Made by a program: the position numbers and the translations under genes. The notes beneath the pieces were generated by a model. It saw only the letters and a program-made list of their open reading frames with translations, was not told the origin of the DNA and ran no database searches. A stretch of DNA of 64,000 bases from Desmodus rotundus (Eukaryota > Chordata > Mammalia > Chiroptera > Phyllostomidae), in NCBI RefSeq assembly GCF_022682495.2, contig NC_071390.1, forward strand, positions 150,202,583 to 150,266,582. Direction: 5' to 3'. Shown here piece after piece: positions 11,131 to 22,887 of this stretch (positions are counted from its first letter, which is position 1; every line of letters begins with the position of its first letter).

Positions 11131-11904
11131 AAGTGCCATAAATATTTGTTTGCTCCATGTGTGAGATGAGGTTGTAGCCACCTCTGTGGTCTATAGGGGC
11201 TGGGATACATAGAGCATCAGGAAGAACCCAAGGAGGTGAGAGACAGAGCCTTCCCCCATAGGCCGAAGACCACGCCTGCGCAGCAGGTGACCGTGCACGT
11301 TTGCTGGAGGAATTCAGGAACCAGAAACCCAGGCCTTGTCTGTTACTTCTTCAGGGTCACAAAACTGGTTAGCAGTAGAGCCATCACCGACCCTAGGACT
11401 TCTGCCTCCCAGCCCAGAGCAACCGCTGCTCCTAAAAGGGTGACTTGAAAGTGTTTATTTTGGGTAGGACTAACTGTGCAGCAGGAAAATGAGGAGAGAA
11501 CGACACATAGCAAAAGGTCTCATGACAATCACTTGCAGTCCTGGCAATGGTGTGTTTTTTGCGGCCAGACCAAAATGGTTCATTTTCTAGCACCTGGTGA
11601 ATGGTGTGCCCGTCCCCGGGAGCTCGCCCGTGCCATCTGTGGGTGTTCAGAATGTTTTAGTTCAACTGATGCCAGGTGAGGAGGGAACAGGTTTGCCTCT
11701 GCCACAATTCCCCACAAAGAAATGACTATGTCAGAGATGGTTTGTGAGTTTAGCTAAAAAACGTTGGAATTTTCCTTTTTAAAGTCATCACACTGATGAA
11801 GCCTTTTCTCTTAGAAGGTTATCTTTACGGCAGAATAGAATACCACACACAGGAAGCACCCAATAAATGTTTGTTAGACAAAACTACAGGCTCATTTTCT
11901 TTCT
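11131..11904. other. Mostly unique non-coding stretch
   Basis: A weak antisense MIR-like piece lies at about 11350-11440 ('agggtcacaaaactggttagcagtagagcc'). Otherwise no feature is recognised. Confidence 0.35.
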
Positions 11905-12370
11905 AGCAATCACTGAGGCATGGAGGAGACTTATGTCACCCCTGGCCACTCCCTGTATATACTTTCTCATTTTTCATTCAGTGACGGAACTCCTGGTTTC
12001 ACAGGGCACATTGGTGCCCAGCAGTGGGCCATACTACCCAGCTTCACAGGTGGCCTTGTGACATTTGGGCCAATGCAATGTGAAAGGAGGCGGGGCACAC
12101 AGCGTTTAGGCCATGCCTCCCTGCTGGGAAATGTTGGCAGAGGTGTTGGAAGCAGCATCTTAAACCTAGAAATGAAAGCCACATGTGGAGGAGGGCAGAG
12201 ATTAGATTACCTGGGTACATGCGCGAGCTCATGGATTAGAACCATCTGCACCCAAGGCCACCTGCTGCCCTGGGGACTTTTACGTAGGAGAGGAGTAGAC
12301 TTCCATCTCACGTAAGGCTTTGTAGTTGAAGTTGCTTCGTTTCTACCTGAGTTTAGTAGTACCACTACAA
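11905..12370 (+). mobile_element. LTR-like remnant (MaLR/ERVL type)
   Basis: The order 'tgacatttgggccaatgcaatgtgaaagg', 'cagcatcttaaacctagaaatg', 'gggacttttacgtaggagagg' and a terminal 'gaagttgcttcgtttctacctgagtttag' fits the 3' part of a class III LTR. Diverged and uncertain. Confidence 0.45.
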
Positions 12371-14744
12371 TAAGTTGGAAAATTGTTTAATCAATAGGTT
12401 TTCCTTTCTTCTAAGACTGTGTGCAACGGAAAGCACTTATTCTAAAATATATCAAGTATTTCAAGATCTGGCTGCTAGAATTTTGTAAGGCAGTCCCTGA
12501 GACCACTTTTCTCAATACAGATGTGCTAGCCTGCTTCTCCTCCAGGGACAATGACATTGGTTTTGCTTCATCACATACATTTTTTTTCACCTTGTCAAAA
12601 TAGATTCAATTAGAAAATTAGGGTCCTGTGACCCTTAAGAGAAGGCACCCTGATTACATTTTATGAGTCAAGACTCTAAGAAATTCCACTGAGGTGACGG
12701 AAATGCTTATTACTTGAAACGACCACACATATACCCTGATGGTTCCGAGAACATTATGAGCATTACGAGTGCCCACAAAGTGTCCAAAAGAAATGTGACA
12801 ACCATTTGTTACAAAGTGGACACTTGCCCTGTACTGAACATACCGAGTTTTCAGCCTGGGTTCCTGTTCTGCAATACCGTCCTCTCCCCAGTATTTTCTG
12901 TGTTGTCTTTTTAGTATCTGTCACACATTGACTTCTTAATAACAACCCCCTGACATATGGCCCTGCCCTCTCTCCACGGACCTAAGAATTATCCTTGGTA
13001 CTTGCTCCATTCTTCGTAGACCTGACTTTCTCCGACAAGTATTATAATACTGCATTATCCCTGAATCACGCAGCACCGATCTGTCTGTTCTTGGACATCC
13101 TTATACCTGTGAATATACATGCAAAGAAGAGTTGTATGTGTATGTGGTGTGTGAGTATGTATAATTGAATGAATTGCACATCAAATTCTAGTTAGAAAAC
13201 AACTTTGCCTTTGTCACTAGACACTCTGAGAACTTGAATTTTTCTTCACCACTCATTGGGTAAAATCTCAGGGCAGATCCCACAGGTTTGGTTTTGGGGT
13301 TGTTTTTGGGGGGGTCACTTTCAGATATTAAAAGTTCAGTTCTGTTCAGTATTAAAACTCTGAACTCTCATCCAATGAGAACTTTTTCCTCCTCCAGCTC
13401 TGACCTGCCTCAGACAAGGGGCCTGCAGTGAACCAGGGTGCAGACATTTCTCCTTCTTCCTCACGATACCGTCCTCCCCGTCCCTTGCAAAGCCTTGTTT
13501 TGCTCTGAAGGGCCAGGGTGGGGTGTGGGGGTGGAAGGCTGGGTGAATTAAAGGACAAGGGCAAAGTTGTCCTTGCAGTTCAGCATTAAGGTCCTCTGTG
13601 TGCTGCATGCCTGAAACCTTGCTCTTTTTGGCGGGTACCTTGGGGCCTCAGCACAAGAATATCACACGTGGTGTTTCTTTGAAGCAAAGTCTCCTTTGAC
13701 TGGCTGCAACCTCCTGCTGCCCCAGTCTCTGGCTTCTGGTTTGTTCCCAGTTGGGGTCATCCCACCCCTCCGGGAAGTTCTCTTGGGCAAGATCCCTTCA
13801 GAGATGCCCCACTATCAGCTTCCCTCACTAGGGGCCCACTTGTGGCTCTGGACACGTACATATGTCCTTGCCCTCCCCGTCCTACTCTCAGCCAGTGCCA
13901 GCCTTTCTCAGGCAAGCTGCTACTCCACTCCACACTCTCTTCCAGGCATTTTGGGTGGAAATATCAGTCTCCCCAAATTTCAGGGAACATAAGTCAATTT
14001 CCCTAGTGGGTTGCCTTTAAACCCCACAATGGAGTCCCAGCAGCCTTTCACTTCATGCCAAACAAGAGAAGGACCTGACTCAGACCCTGCCCCCACAAAG
14101 TCCTGCTGAGGACTGGCCCTCTGGTTCACTGGTGACCTGGAGGGTCACCTCCACTACAGGAGTCCCTATAACCCAGCCAGGTCCACCAGCGCCATTTCCC
14201 TAAAGCCCTTCTTTCTGGTGGCAGGTTGTCAGAGAGGATGTTGGCAGCAGTCTTGTGCCCGGCTGCATGGAACCAAGGGCAGGGGCTGGGTGTGTAGAAG
14301 GAGAGGCTTCCAGCTGCCCGCTGGACCAGGCCGGCATGTCAGTACAACCACCAGCCAACAAGCCGTGTGCCAGGCCCTGGGAGTTCTGCGTGGCAGAGCC
14401 AGGCAAACAGACCTGCGGCTCCAGCCCCCCGGGTGGTGCACACAGAGCTCGGTGAGGAGGCCCCACTAAGCCATGGGGCCTCCCACCAAACTGAACACAC
14501 ATAATAAATGCTTATTGATTTAGCCACCACTTATTGGTTAAATAAACTTGGGCAAGTTTGTGTTTCCTGTTTAACCTAAGAGCCCGGGTCATGTCATGTG
14601 TTGACAATAACACCTTCTCTGGGTGGCGGCTGAGGGCCACACCGGGGGAACCTCTGTGGTCCCTTTCAGTTCTGGGTCCTGTGGGTGGCTGAGGTGGAAA
14701 GGACTTGGGGCACATTTCTTGCTGCAGTTCCAGGCTGTGTTTCA
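12371..14744. other. Unique non-coding stretch
   Basis: No repeat family, RNA gene or convincing exon was recognised in about 2.4 kb. The interval 14200-14500 is relatively GC-rich and open in several frames at once (14200-14502 minus, 14218-14469 plus), which is a composition effect rather than coding evidence. An L2-like AT-rich tail occurs near 14500-14550. Confidence 0.4.
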
Positions 14745-14835
14745 GAGCAGGAAGAGTCTGATTACAGGCCCAGCTCTGGAGCCAGACGGCCTGAGTTTGA
14801 GTTCTGGTGCCACCAGTTACTAGCTGCACAGCCTG
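14745..14835 (+). repeat. MIR SINE fragment
   Basis: 'aggaagagtctgattacaggcccagctctggagccagacggcctgagtttgagttctggtgccaccagttactagctg' is the sense MIR head. Confidence 0.85.
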
Positions 14836-14939
14836 GAAAAAAACAAGGTATATGTTAACTGATGTTGACTGTGGACACCCGACACCCCAGTTGTGTCCCA
14901 TAAAGACCCAGCAGCATTGTTTTAGGGGTCCCCAGTCAT

Positions 14940-14997
14940 CTAGCTCGAGCTGCTATAACAGAATACCAAAAGCTGTGTGGCTTATAAAGGTCACCAT
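14940..14997 (-). repeat. MLT1 LTR end fragment
   Basis: 'gctgctataacagaataccaaaagctgtgtggcttataaa' is the antisense 3' tip of an MLT1-type LTR. The rest of the element is missing. Confidence 0.5.
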
Positions 14998-15144
14998 GCA
15001 TGTAGAAGCATGTAGCATAATACCTGGTAAACAGAAATGCTGAATTGATGTTGGTTATTAGCACTGTGATAGTCCTTAAAATGCTTACTGTTGAAAATCA
15101 GTGGTGAGATGTTTTCAGACAAAGAGGGTCCTTTATTTTGCCAA

Positions 15145-15315
15145 CAGTCCCCAATCTTTTTGGCACCAGGGACCGGTTTCATAGAAGACAGTTTTTCCAC
15201 AGGTTTTGGGATGATTCAAACACATTACATTCAAGCTCACCTCCTGCTGTGCAGCCTGGTTCCTAACAGGCCACAGACTGGTACTGGTCCTCGGCCTGGG
15301 GGTTGGGGACCCCTG
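15145..15315. mobile_element. Short non-autonomous hAT transposon
   Basis: The ends are near-complementary hAT-type inverted termini: left 'cagtccccaatctttttggcaccagggaccgg', right 'tactggtcctcggcctgggggttggggacccctg'. The middle ('gatgattcaaacacattacattcaagctcacctcctgctgtgcag') joins two parts of the longer consensus, so it is an internally deleted copy. The 8 bases on the two sides do not form a visible target duplication. Confidence 0.75.
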
Positions 15316-15319
15316 ATTT

Positions 15320-15495
15320 AGACCATTGATACATTGGAATCAGCTGGGGGATGCTTGTTAAAAGCTCATTGGTTTCTGTCTTCAGGGTCTCTGATGTAGT
15401 AGATCTGGGGTGGGGCCTGGAATTTGCATTTCTAACAGGTGGCAGGTTACTGATGCTGCTTGTCTGGGGACCACACTTTGAGAACCATGGACTGA
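15320..15495 (+). mobile_element. MER5A-like hAT element
   Basis: 'attggaatcagctgggggatgcttgttaaaa', 'gtagatctggggtggggcctggaatttgcatttctaaca' and 'ggaccacactttgagaaccatgg' follow the MER5A consensus. It directly abuts the preceding hAT copy. Confidence 0.85.
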
Positions 15496-17164
15496 GACTA
15501 TATCCAGCCTTTGCCCAATCACCTCTTTCTGGTTTCTTTCAAGGGAAATCAGGAGCACACAGAGAGGGTTTTCAGCATCGAGCTGAGTTTTGCAGAGGAT
15601 GAAGGAGCAGTCAGCCTTCAGAGCTCTGCATCAACAGCAGGAGCTCGAACACCATAGAAAACAAAGTGCCAACTCCTAGACTTGGGGGAAGGCGGGTTGG
15701 GGTCCCCGTGTGACCCTTCCTCCACTGGCAGCCATATTCCTGGGCAGGAACGTTTGCCCAGTTTTGTCTGGACTTCAAAGGAAGGTCTGTGGGACAAATG
15801 TCTGCACGTGCTGAGCAGTCACCATGTGTCAGGAGTCCCTGCCGTTGCTGTGGCACCAGGGTTCCTGTGCTGTCCCGAGTCCTGGGAGGACCCCACATGC
15901 AGCAGTAGGAGACTCTGTGCTCCACTTATGTAATGTTGGCAAGACAGCTGCGATCGCTCAGATCCACGGGCAAGTCTGAGTTGCATTTGAAGCACTTTGG
16001 GGGGCTCACAGACAAATATTTTTGGAATGATTGTGAGGAAAGGCCCAGCTGGAGGGGTTCAGGGACTGGAGGACGGTTTCCAGTCTCTGCTGTGCCTGCT
16101 TGCATCATTCAGCCCGGAATAGGGCTGGGTGGGAGGAGGCAGCTGATTTCTCCGTGGGTTTGGCCCTCACTCAATTGAGCCACTCTGCCTGATGGGTGAC
16201 CTGGATGGGGTCTGCACCATGAGTGTTTGTTGAATGAATGTCTGTGGGTCACCTGATTCCACCCAGGACTAGATTTGCTGGTGCTTCTTTTAACACCTGT
16301 GTAGACATCAACTATCCAAGGTGGCCTTCAGGTCCTTCTGCCACAGCTGACCACCCACTAGGCTACCCCTGGTTCCAGGGGAAGGCACAATGAGTCACAA
16401 TGACTGTTACAAAGAGCCATGCACCCCAGTCTGGACCAGTCCTCTCTCTGTAGTTTGTTAAGCTGGTTGGAAAGATGGTTGGAGCTGCTGGTGCTCATCT
16501 TGGCCACCACAACAGCTAAAGCCTGCCTGAGAGGGGAGCCGGACAAAGGAAAGCTGAGCAAAGGATTTGGGCAATGACTCTGAGCACCTGACTCTAGCTG
16601 TGCCTGAGGATGTGTCCCCTGGGCCTTCCCTTTATGTGAGCCAATGCATGGCCTGAGTTTGGTGTCTTTCACTAGCAACTGCGGAGTCCTGACTGATATA
16701 TTATGGTCTGATAAGGAGACCACTGGGGCCACAAGCAAATGAGACTGATCTCAGCTTATCAAAGCCCAGACTTCACTTAGCTACTCACACACACACATAC
16801 ACACACTCGCTCACAAAGCTTATTGTGGTGGTGAACAGACCAGACTTGGTGATAAAAGTTCATTGGTAGTTACTGAGTCATTTCTGAAAGCAAAATCAAT
16901 TGATTCCAAAGTGAATACAGCAATTAAGTATACCTGCATATTCTAAGCAAGGCCTCATCACATTATTTAAAATTTTTCCTGCTACTTATATTTGCCACAA
17001 CAGTTACATTTTCTCCCTCCCAAATCCCACTAAGAACACTTTCAGTGACTTCTTCCCAGGCCTTGCGTAGAAGGATCTCTCTGAAATCATTTCTTTTTTC
17101 TGTTTGGCTATGATAAAAAGACAGAAGCCTAACTTTGGACAGCAGGAAATAATGCATCACTTTG
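15496..17164. other. Unique non-coding stretch
   Basis: No exon or major repeat is seen. A short imperfect CA tract lies at about 16785-16807. A 'gttgaatgaatg' L2-like tip occurs near 16228. The 126-aa minus frame at 16358-16738 has no recognisable motif. Confidence 0.4.
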
Positions 17165-17480
17165 AACATGCTGTCTTTTTATTATAAATAGGATGATATG
17201 GCTAGGTGGAATGGTTTCAAAGAGACAGGATGTTACCTTAAACATTTACAAAGCTGTGGTTAAAACAGTCTCCTTAAACTACCTTTTCAACTCATGGAGC
17301 TTACATAAATATTTGGCTGCTGGTGACAGGCCTAATAAATTTGTTTAGAATGGTGTAGCAATATTTACTTACAAAGTAAAGGCATAAGCCCACTTGGGCC
17401 AATCGTCTTAAGAAGGAAAGATGCTACTTTTTAGCACCTTGCATAAATATTTGCAAGACCTATAAATCCCAGATAACCCT
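17165..17480. other. Repeat-free AT-rich segment, candidate conserved non-coding DNA
   Basis: No repeat family fits. The segment contains clustered AT-rich words such as 'tgacaggcctaataaatttg' (a TGACAG plus TAAT pair, as in TALE/HOX sites), 'cataaatatttggctgc' and 'gcataaatatttgcaag'. This is suggestive only; no promoter or transcript is visible. Confidence 0.3.
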
Positions 17481-18829
17481 GCGTCTCCCCTAAAGCTCTC
17501 TGCTGTTTCCTACCCTGATGCACCCAAATGCCCCTTTTAAACATCTCTCGGTTCAGTTGGGAAAGCTTGGCATTTGCTTGAGAGATATTGGAAGACGTCA
17601 ACTGATGCTGGGCTGTAATGGAAGGATTCTTACATTTCCTAACAGCCCAAAGTTCTATGAGGTAGTTTCAGGCAGGGATGAAACAGAGTTTCTTTTGCCT
17701 CTCAAGCTTGTGAAATCAAAGCATGAACGTTGGGGACTGAATCTTAAGTCTGGCCAGGAAGTAACGGGTGCACTTCCTGTTTGACCTTCCACACTGTAGG
17801 CATTACAGACAGTGCTTGAAACAAACATGGAAAGGACGGTGACTCTTCAGGACACTTCCCTCTGGAGAGACTAAGATGGTAACTTCAGTGTTTTGGACAA
17901 GGTTCTTGTGCAAACCGGAAAGGGTTCTGGTGTTTATAGAACAGAATGAGGTGCCATCTGACTTCTCTCTGGCTCTCCTCGGGAGGTGGTCCCCCAAGGG
18001 GAACGACACTGACAGCGACAAACATTTATGAAGGTCAAACAACAAACACACTATCGGTTGCCCAATGCATCCTGGTACTGTTTTTATTTATGGTTGAGTG
18101 TTTTCAAAAATATGAAGAAGTATTTCCTGTTGACTACATGGCGAAGAAAACAGGCTATAGAAAACTCATTCTCAAGCACAAATGCCAGCAAATTCCAAAA
18201 TATTTGCACAGGCGTGTTATAATTATGTTATCAGGTTTAATTTCCAGCAAATGTTAACGAAGCAAGTGGTCTCAAGAAGAGGGTGGTTGACTTATAAAAA
18301 TAATATTTCAAGGTATCATGCAAAAATTGCTTCTTTCCCCAGACTTATAATGAGGCCTCCTGGTCTGAACATTCCTGAGGAAGGAGAACACAAGAAATGA
18401 GTTTGGTATTTACATTATCTAAGGGTGGAAGGAAAGACTACAATGATGACTTTGATGTTCTGAGGAGGACAGGAGATGATTTGGTATTTATCCCTTTTTA
18501 GTATGTGAATTTATACCAGATGCTCCATTTAACATAGACCCTATTCCAAACCATTTTGCATAAGTGGGGCCACACAGAAAGCCCTCGTGTCCTCTCCGGC
18601 AGCAGCTGGTGTGACATCAGCGTCCTAAGAGCAGCAGGGTGGCTGTGCTCCACGGCTGAGGCATCCCCACCCACCAACGCCAGCCGCCACAGTTAACTCT
18701 AAGAAAGGAAGTCCTCGCCAGTGACTGACATTGAGGCCACAACATTTTCTCCTGCCTCTGGGAATGGTAGATGCTAACAGAACTTTCTGATGGGTTTCAT
18801 TTACTCCTGGGAGAATTGGGAAAGACTTT
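17481..18829. other. Unique non-coding stretch
   Basis: No repeat or exon is recognised. Bases 18560-18720 are locally GC-rich. Open frames at 17518-17784 and 17946-18257 lack splice or motif support. Confidence 0.4.
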
Positions 18830-18845
18830 AAAGAATATTCAAGGA

Positions 18846-19040
18846 TTGCCCTGACCAGTGTGGCTCAGATGGTGGGGTGTTGTCCTGCAAAGCAGAAGGT
18901 CGCCGGTTCCATTCCAGTCAGGGTACGTGCCTGGGTTGCTGATTTGGTCCCTGGTCGGTGTGCATACAAGAGGCAACCATTTGGCGTTTCTTGCATCGAT
19001 GTTCATCCCTCTGTCCCCCTCTCTAAAATCTTTAAAAAAT
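18846..19040 (+). mobile_element. VES SINE (bat tRNA-derived)
   Basis: The head 'ccctgaccagtgtggctcag' followed by tRNA-like box B 'ggttccattccagtcaggg' and the unique 'tgcatacaagaggcaacc' and 'cttgcatcgatgttcat' parts identify a VES-family SINE, transcribed by RNA polymerase III when active. A 16-bp target duplication flanks it with one mismatch: 'aaagaatattcaagga' at 18830-18845 and 'aaagaatgttcaagga' at 19041-19056. The near-intact duplication indicates a lineage-specific insertion. Confidence 0.93.
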
Positions 19041-19339
19041 AAAGAATGTTCAAGGAATGAATTAGTCAGGATGAGCTAGTTGGTATAACAAGCATCCCCA
19101 GTCATGGCACTAGGCTCTGGAGACACAAAGTAAATAGAACAAAACCCTTGTGCTCACAAAGCATCCATCTGAGTGTAGCTTTCAGGGTTACAATGAGTGT
19201 TGAAAGTGAATACTCCTTTTTATCAAATATTGACTCTGGACTTTTTCCACATCCATGAAGAGTGGACCTGGATGAAGGGATGCTGTTTGTATGTAGGGAG
19301 AAAGGGAGAGAGAAGCAAAGAACTCAAGCAGCTGTGTTA

Positions 19340-19555
19340 CAGGAGTGTCAAATTCATTTTCACTGGGGGCCACATCAGCCTCGCGGTTGCCTTCAGAGGG
19401 CCGAATGTAATTTTAGGACTGTATAAATGTAACTACTCCTTAACAAGGGGAAAGGAGCTTGGCACTGCTGCTGGGTAGAAACAAGGTGCCGGGCCAGATA
19501 AAATAAGGTGGAGGGCCGGATTCAGCCCTCGGTCCTTGTGTTTGCCACCTGTGCA
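19340..19555. mobile_element. Non-autonomous hAT transposon
   Basis: Inverted ends are visible: left 'caggagtgtcaaattcatttt', right 'ccttgtgtttgccacctg', whose complement is 'caggtggcaaacacaagg'. The interior has 'ggggccacatcagcctcgcgg', 'gggccgaatgtaattttagg' and the paired 'gggccagataaaataaggtgg/agggccggattcagccc', typical of a hAT family of roughly 200 bp. No transposase is encoded. Confidence 0.8.
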
Positions 19556-19614
19556 CTAGAAGAAATACATTTCTGCCCTTCTCACCTAACCCTCCTTCAA
19601 ACTTCCCAGCTTTG

Positions 19615-19795
19615 GCTGTGGTTTTTAATCCTGGCTGCACATTAAAATCACCAGGGAGCTTTAAAAAATACTGGAGATTTTGACTTAGTTGGTCTGAGAG
19701 TGGGTGCTGGAAGTGAGGTGGGCTTCTCTTTGTTTTTGTTTTCTCAACTTTCCACGTGAGTCTTATGTGCAGCAGCGGTTGATAATCACAGAGGA
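19615..19795 (+). mobile_element. MER5A-like hAT element
   Basis: 'tggctgcacattaaaatcaccagggagctttaaaaaatactgg', 'ttagttggtctgagagtggg' and the closing 'atgtgcagcagcggttgataatcac' match MER5A in order. Confidence 0.9.
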
Positions 19796-20089
19796 GCCAT
19801 CTTCCTGGGTCGGCGGCAGTAGTGGATGCCAAACATTAAGTTAAAATGTGCCCAGATGTTAGGCAGCTGGAAACACCATTTTGGAGATTTTGGACTCTCT
19901 CTATGCTCAAACCAGCATTGATTATCTGCTCTGAGTCACGCATGTGATAAAAGGTGATGGAGAATCAAAGTAAGTGACAATCTCATCCCTGACCTCGGGT
20001 TACTCACGGTACTTGGAAGAAGTAATTCAAATAGACCTACAGTTACTGTCTAAGAAGACACATAAAACATGAGGACAAAGTATTTTTAA

Positions 20090-20176
20090 CTTATTTGTTC
20101 ACTGATGTGTCCACAGCTCCTAGACAGTGCTTGGCATAAAGTGGTGCTCAATAAATATTTGTTGAATGAATAAATT
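20090..20176 (+). repeat. L2 LINE 3' end
   Basis: 'ccacagctcctagacagtgcttggcataaagtggtgctcaataaatatttgttgaatgaat' is the sense L2 3' terminus. Confidence 0.92.
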
Positions 20177-20199
20177 CGAACAGATATGGATGACTTGAC

Positions 20200-20930
20200 A
20201 AAGGATCAATGATTCTATTAAGTACTTTGTAAACATAGGCAAGAAACAGATCAAAAGTTTTAAAAAGTTATATAAGGACCTAAACTAATAATTAACCAAA
20301 TTTAAAATGTGATTAAATAATTATATGGAGAAAAGTTTAATTTAATTAGTAATCAAGTGAAAGTAAATTGAAATATGAGTAAGCTCAGTCTGTTAAATTA
20401 AATGAAAGATGTATAAATAACCAAGGGGAGGTTATTTCTCCTTTCCTCTCAGCACTGTAAATGAGTACAACTCTTTCTAGAAAGCAATTTGGACATAATG
20501 TAAAGCCCATAAAAATATTCGCACCAGTAAACTCACTTCTGGGAATCTATCCCAGGAAAATTAACCAAAATCTGAAATGCAATATTATATATTCATTAAA
20601 GGGGATGGTTATGAAGAATCACTCAATGTGAGCAATGCTTATACTGTTATTATGTGAAGAGAAGAAATGAAATATAAAATTATATGTATTCCCATCTTAA
20701 AATAATTTTTGGACTGATAAATAAAGACTACATTTTAAAAATATGCTTTGAAAATGTATGCATGTTAAGGAGAGAAGGGACTTATGCAAAAATTATAAAA
20801 ATTATAGTTAAAGTGATAGGCTTATGAGTGGTTTAAAAAGCGCTTGATAATCTGTGATGTTATTCCATGAATTCTATCATTAAAAGTTATTTTAAAGTTT
20901 TTGTTAAAAAAACAACAGCACAAAGTGCTA
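20200..20930 (+). mobile_element. Old L1 3' region (L1M class)
   Basis: Blocks such as 'ctagaaagcaatttggacataatgtaaagcccataaaaat', 'aactcacttctgggaatctatcccaggaaaatta' and 'ttattatgtgaagag' are the sense L1M 3' UTR. Multiple deletions are apparent. An A-rich 'aaaaaaacaacagc' near 20906 may be its tail. Confidence 0.75.
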
Positions 20931-21034
20931 CGAAAATACCAAGAAAGAAGTGATTAGCTTCTTCTCAGAGGGTTGAGAGCCATTCAGAGAAATTATTATT
21001 TAGCTGCTGTTCAAGGGTGAAGGTATTAGGTTAG

Positions 21035-21400
21035 GATAACGCTATAGTAAACAAGCCCATCTCAGAGACTTACAGGACAAAACACTTCTTTCTCAGTTCA
21101 GAGAGAGTATTGGGCCTTCCGTGACCCAGGATTCTTTCATGTTATGTCTCCACAGTCCATGCGACCTTGAAGTCTTCCTCACCCGACCATCAGAGGATGA
21201 GGGAAGAACGTGGAGAATCCCACACACAGGGCGTGCTAGAAGCCAGATCAGGAAGTGACGCACATATCCACCCAGGTGCCATTGGCCAGAACTAGACATG
21301 TGACCCCACCGAAACTGGAAAGGGCAACCTTCCAGTGTGTCCCAGAGGAAATGGGGATAGTTTGGTAAATAGAGCACTGTCTCTGCTATAGTTACAAAGC
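21035..21400. repeat. Ancient dispersed repeat, family not assigned
   Basis: 'ggataacgctatagtaaacaagcccatctcagagacttac' at one end and 'gccattggccagaactagacatgtgaccccacc' near the other are landmarks of a mammal-wide repeat beginning 'ggataagctaggttatgctgcagtaacaaac'. LTR or old LINE origin cannot be decided here. The 139-aa minus-strand frame (21093-21512) is incidental. Confidence 0.45.
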
Positions 21401-21559
21401 AGAGAGAGAGAAATGGCGTGCTGCAGGTGCAGAGACTAGCATATTGGGCGTGACTGAGTGTCTCGGCTTGGCTCGGGTGGAAGCCTGAAAGAACCTGGAG
21501 TGCCTGAGACATGCAGGACTTGAGGGTGGCTGTGGGGTAGAAGGAGTCTGGATGAAGAA

Positions 21560-21985
21560 TTGAGAATGGAAAGATGACAAATTAATCTAAAAAGAAGTTT
21601 GAAGCCAGATTTTGAAGTGACATTCATGTTATGTCCCTTCCAAGTGATTTTCAGTTCTGGCCTTTATACAATGGAGAGCCAATGAAAATGTTTAAGAATC
21701 ATTACATTTGCCCATTAGGCAAATCAGTCTGGCTACAATGTGGAGTATAGATGGGAAAGGGAGAGGCTGGAAAAAGGGAGTTTCATTAGGAATTTATATT
21801 TCTAAGAGCATCATTGGCCTCCTTCCTTCTTGGAGGCTATTTAGACTTTCTATTTTATGGCCAAACGATACTAAATGCACACCAAGTATTTGTTGTGTGG
21901 TCCTCAACACTGTGGGGAATGGGTTCCTGCACTCAAGGACCTTTAAGTTAATGGGAGGAGACAGGACAGATGGAAAAGAATAAAG
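21560..21985 (-). repeat. L2-type LINE remnant
   Basis: 'ctggcctttatacaatggagagccaatgaaaatgtttaag', 'catttgcccattaggcaaatcagtctggctacaatgtggag' follow the same repeat body as at 33020-34125 ('gggaagccattgaagg...' and 'gatcactctggctgctgtgtgg' in the consensus). Confidence 0.5.
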
Positions 21986-22212
21986 TGAGTATAACTTTCA
22001 GAGCTTACCCAGGTCTTTAGAAAATGTGAAAGGCTAGAAAATTATGGACTAAACAATCATCCTTAAGTGAGATTATTTTGTATGTGATGTACCTGATATA
22101 TTCCTGACCATGGAAAGGATGTAGCTGCTAGATGGCCAGACAGACTGACAATGTCCATTGCAGCGATTTTCAAGCAATATACTGTGTTAAAATAAAAATG
22201 TCCTTAGGAGGA

Positions 22213-22887
22213 TGGATTAGTTTCCTGTGGTTGGTCTAACAAATTACCTCAAACTGGGTGGCTTAAAACAGCAGAAATGTATTCTCTTATAGTTCTGGAG
22301 GCCAGGAGCCTGAGCTCAGTTTGCCAGCAGGCCACACTCCTTCTGGAACATTTAGGGAAGAATCCAGTCTTTGCCTCTTCCACTTTCTGGTGGCTGCTGA
22401 TCTCTCTTGATGTTGGTCCCATCACTCCTCTGTGGTCACATTGTCTCCTCCTCTTCTGTCCATCTTTTCCTCTATGTGTCTCTTAATAAGATACTTGTCA
22501 CTGAGCTCTGGCTGGTGTGGCTCAGTGGACTGAGCACCGGCCTGCCAACCAAAGGATCACAGGTTTGATTCCCAATCAGGGTACATGCTTGGGTTGCAGG
22601 CCAGGTCCCCAGTAGGGGGCGTGTGTGGGAGGCAACCACACATTGATGTTTTGCTCCCTTTCTTTCTCCCTCCCTTCCCCTCTCTCTAAAAGTAAATCAA
22701 TAAAATCTTTTTTTAAGAAAAAGACACCTCTCACTGGATGTAGGACTCATCAGACAATTCAGGATGATCTCCTCGTCTTAAGATCATTAAGTTAATTATA
22801 TCCTCAAGCTCCTTTTTCCAAGTAAGGTAACATTCACAAGTTAGGACATGGACATATATTTTGGGGACCATCATTTAACCCAGTACA
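22213..22887 (-). mobile_element. MLT1-type MaLR LTR, split by a SINE
   Basis: The plus strand starts 'ttagtttcctgtggttggtctaacaaattacctcaaactgggtggcttaaaaca' and ends 'tggggaccatcatttaacccagtaca', the antisense of MLT1 LTRs. A VES SINE interrupts it at 22503-22722. No internal retroviral region is present, so this is a solitary LTR. Confidence 0.85.
22503..22722 (+). mobile_element. VES SINE inside the MLT1 LTR
   Basis: Full-length VES: 'ctctggctggtgtggctcagtgg', box B-like 'ggtttgattcccaatcaggg', 'gggttgcaggccaggtcccc', 'gaggcaaccacacattgatgtttt', CT-rich block, 'caataaaatctttttttaag' tail. A 13-bp target duplication with three mismatches brackets it (22490-22502 'gatacttgtcact', 22723-22735 'gacacctctcact'), proving insertion into the LTR. 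Confidence 0.95.

Noticed and set aside
14218..14460. GC-rich interval open in several frames with 'cggtgagg' at its end
   Set aside because: Openness in both strands and several frames is a composition effect; no good acceptor precedes it.
18880..18930. tRNA-like sequence (box B words)
   Set aside because: It is the tRNA-derived head of a VES SINE, not a tRNA gene; the same applies at 22.5, 41.3 and 56.8 kb.
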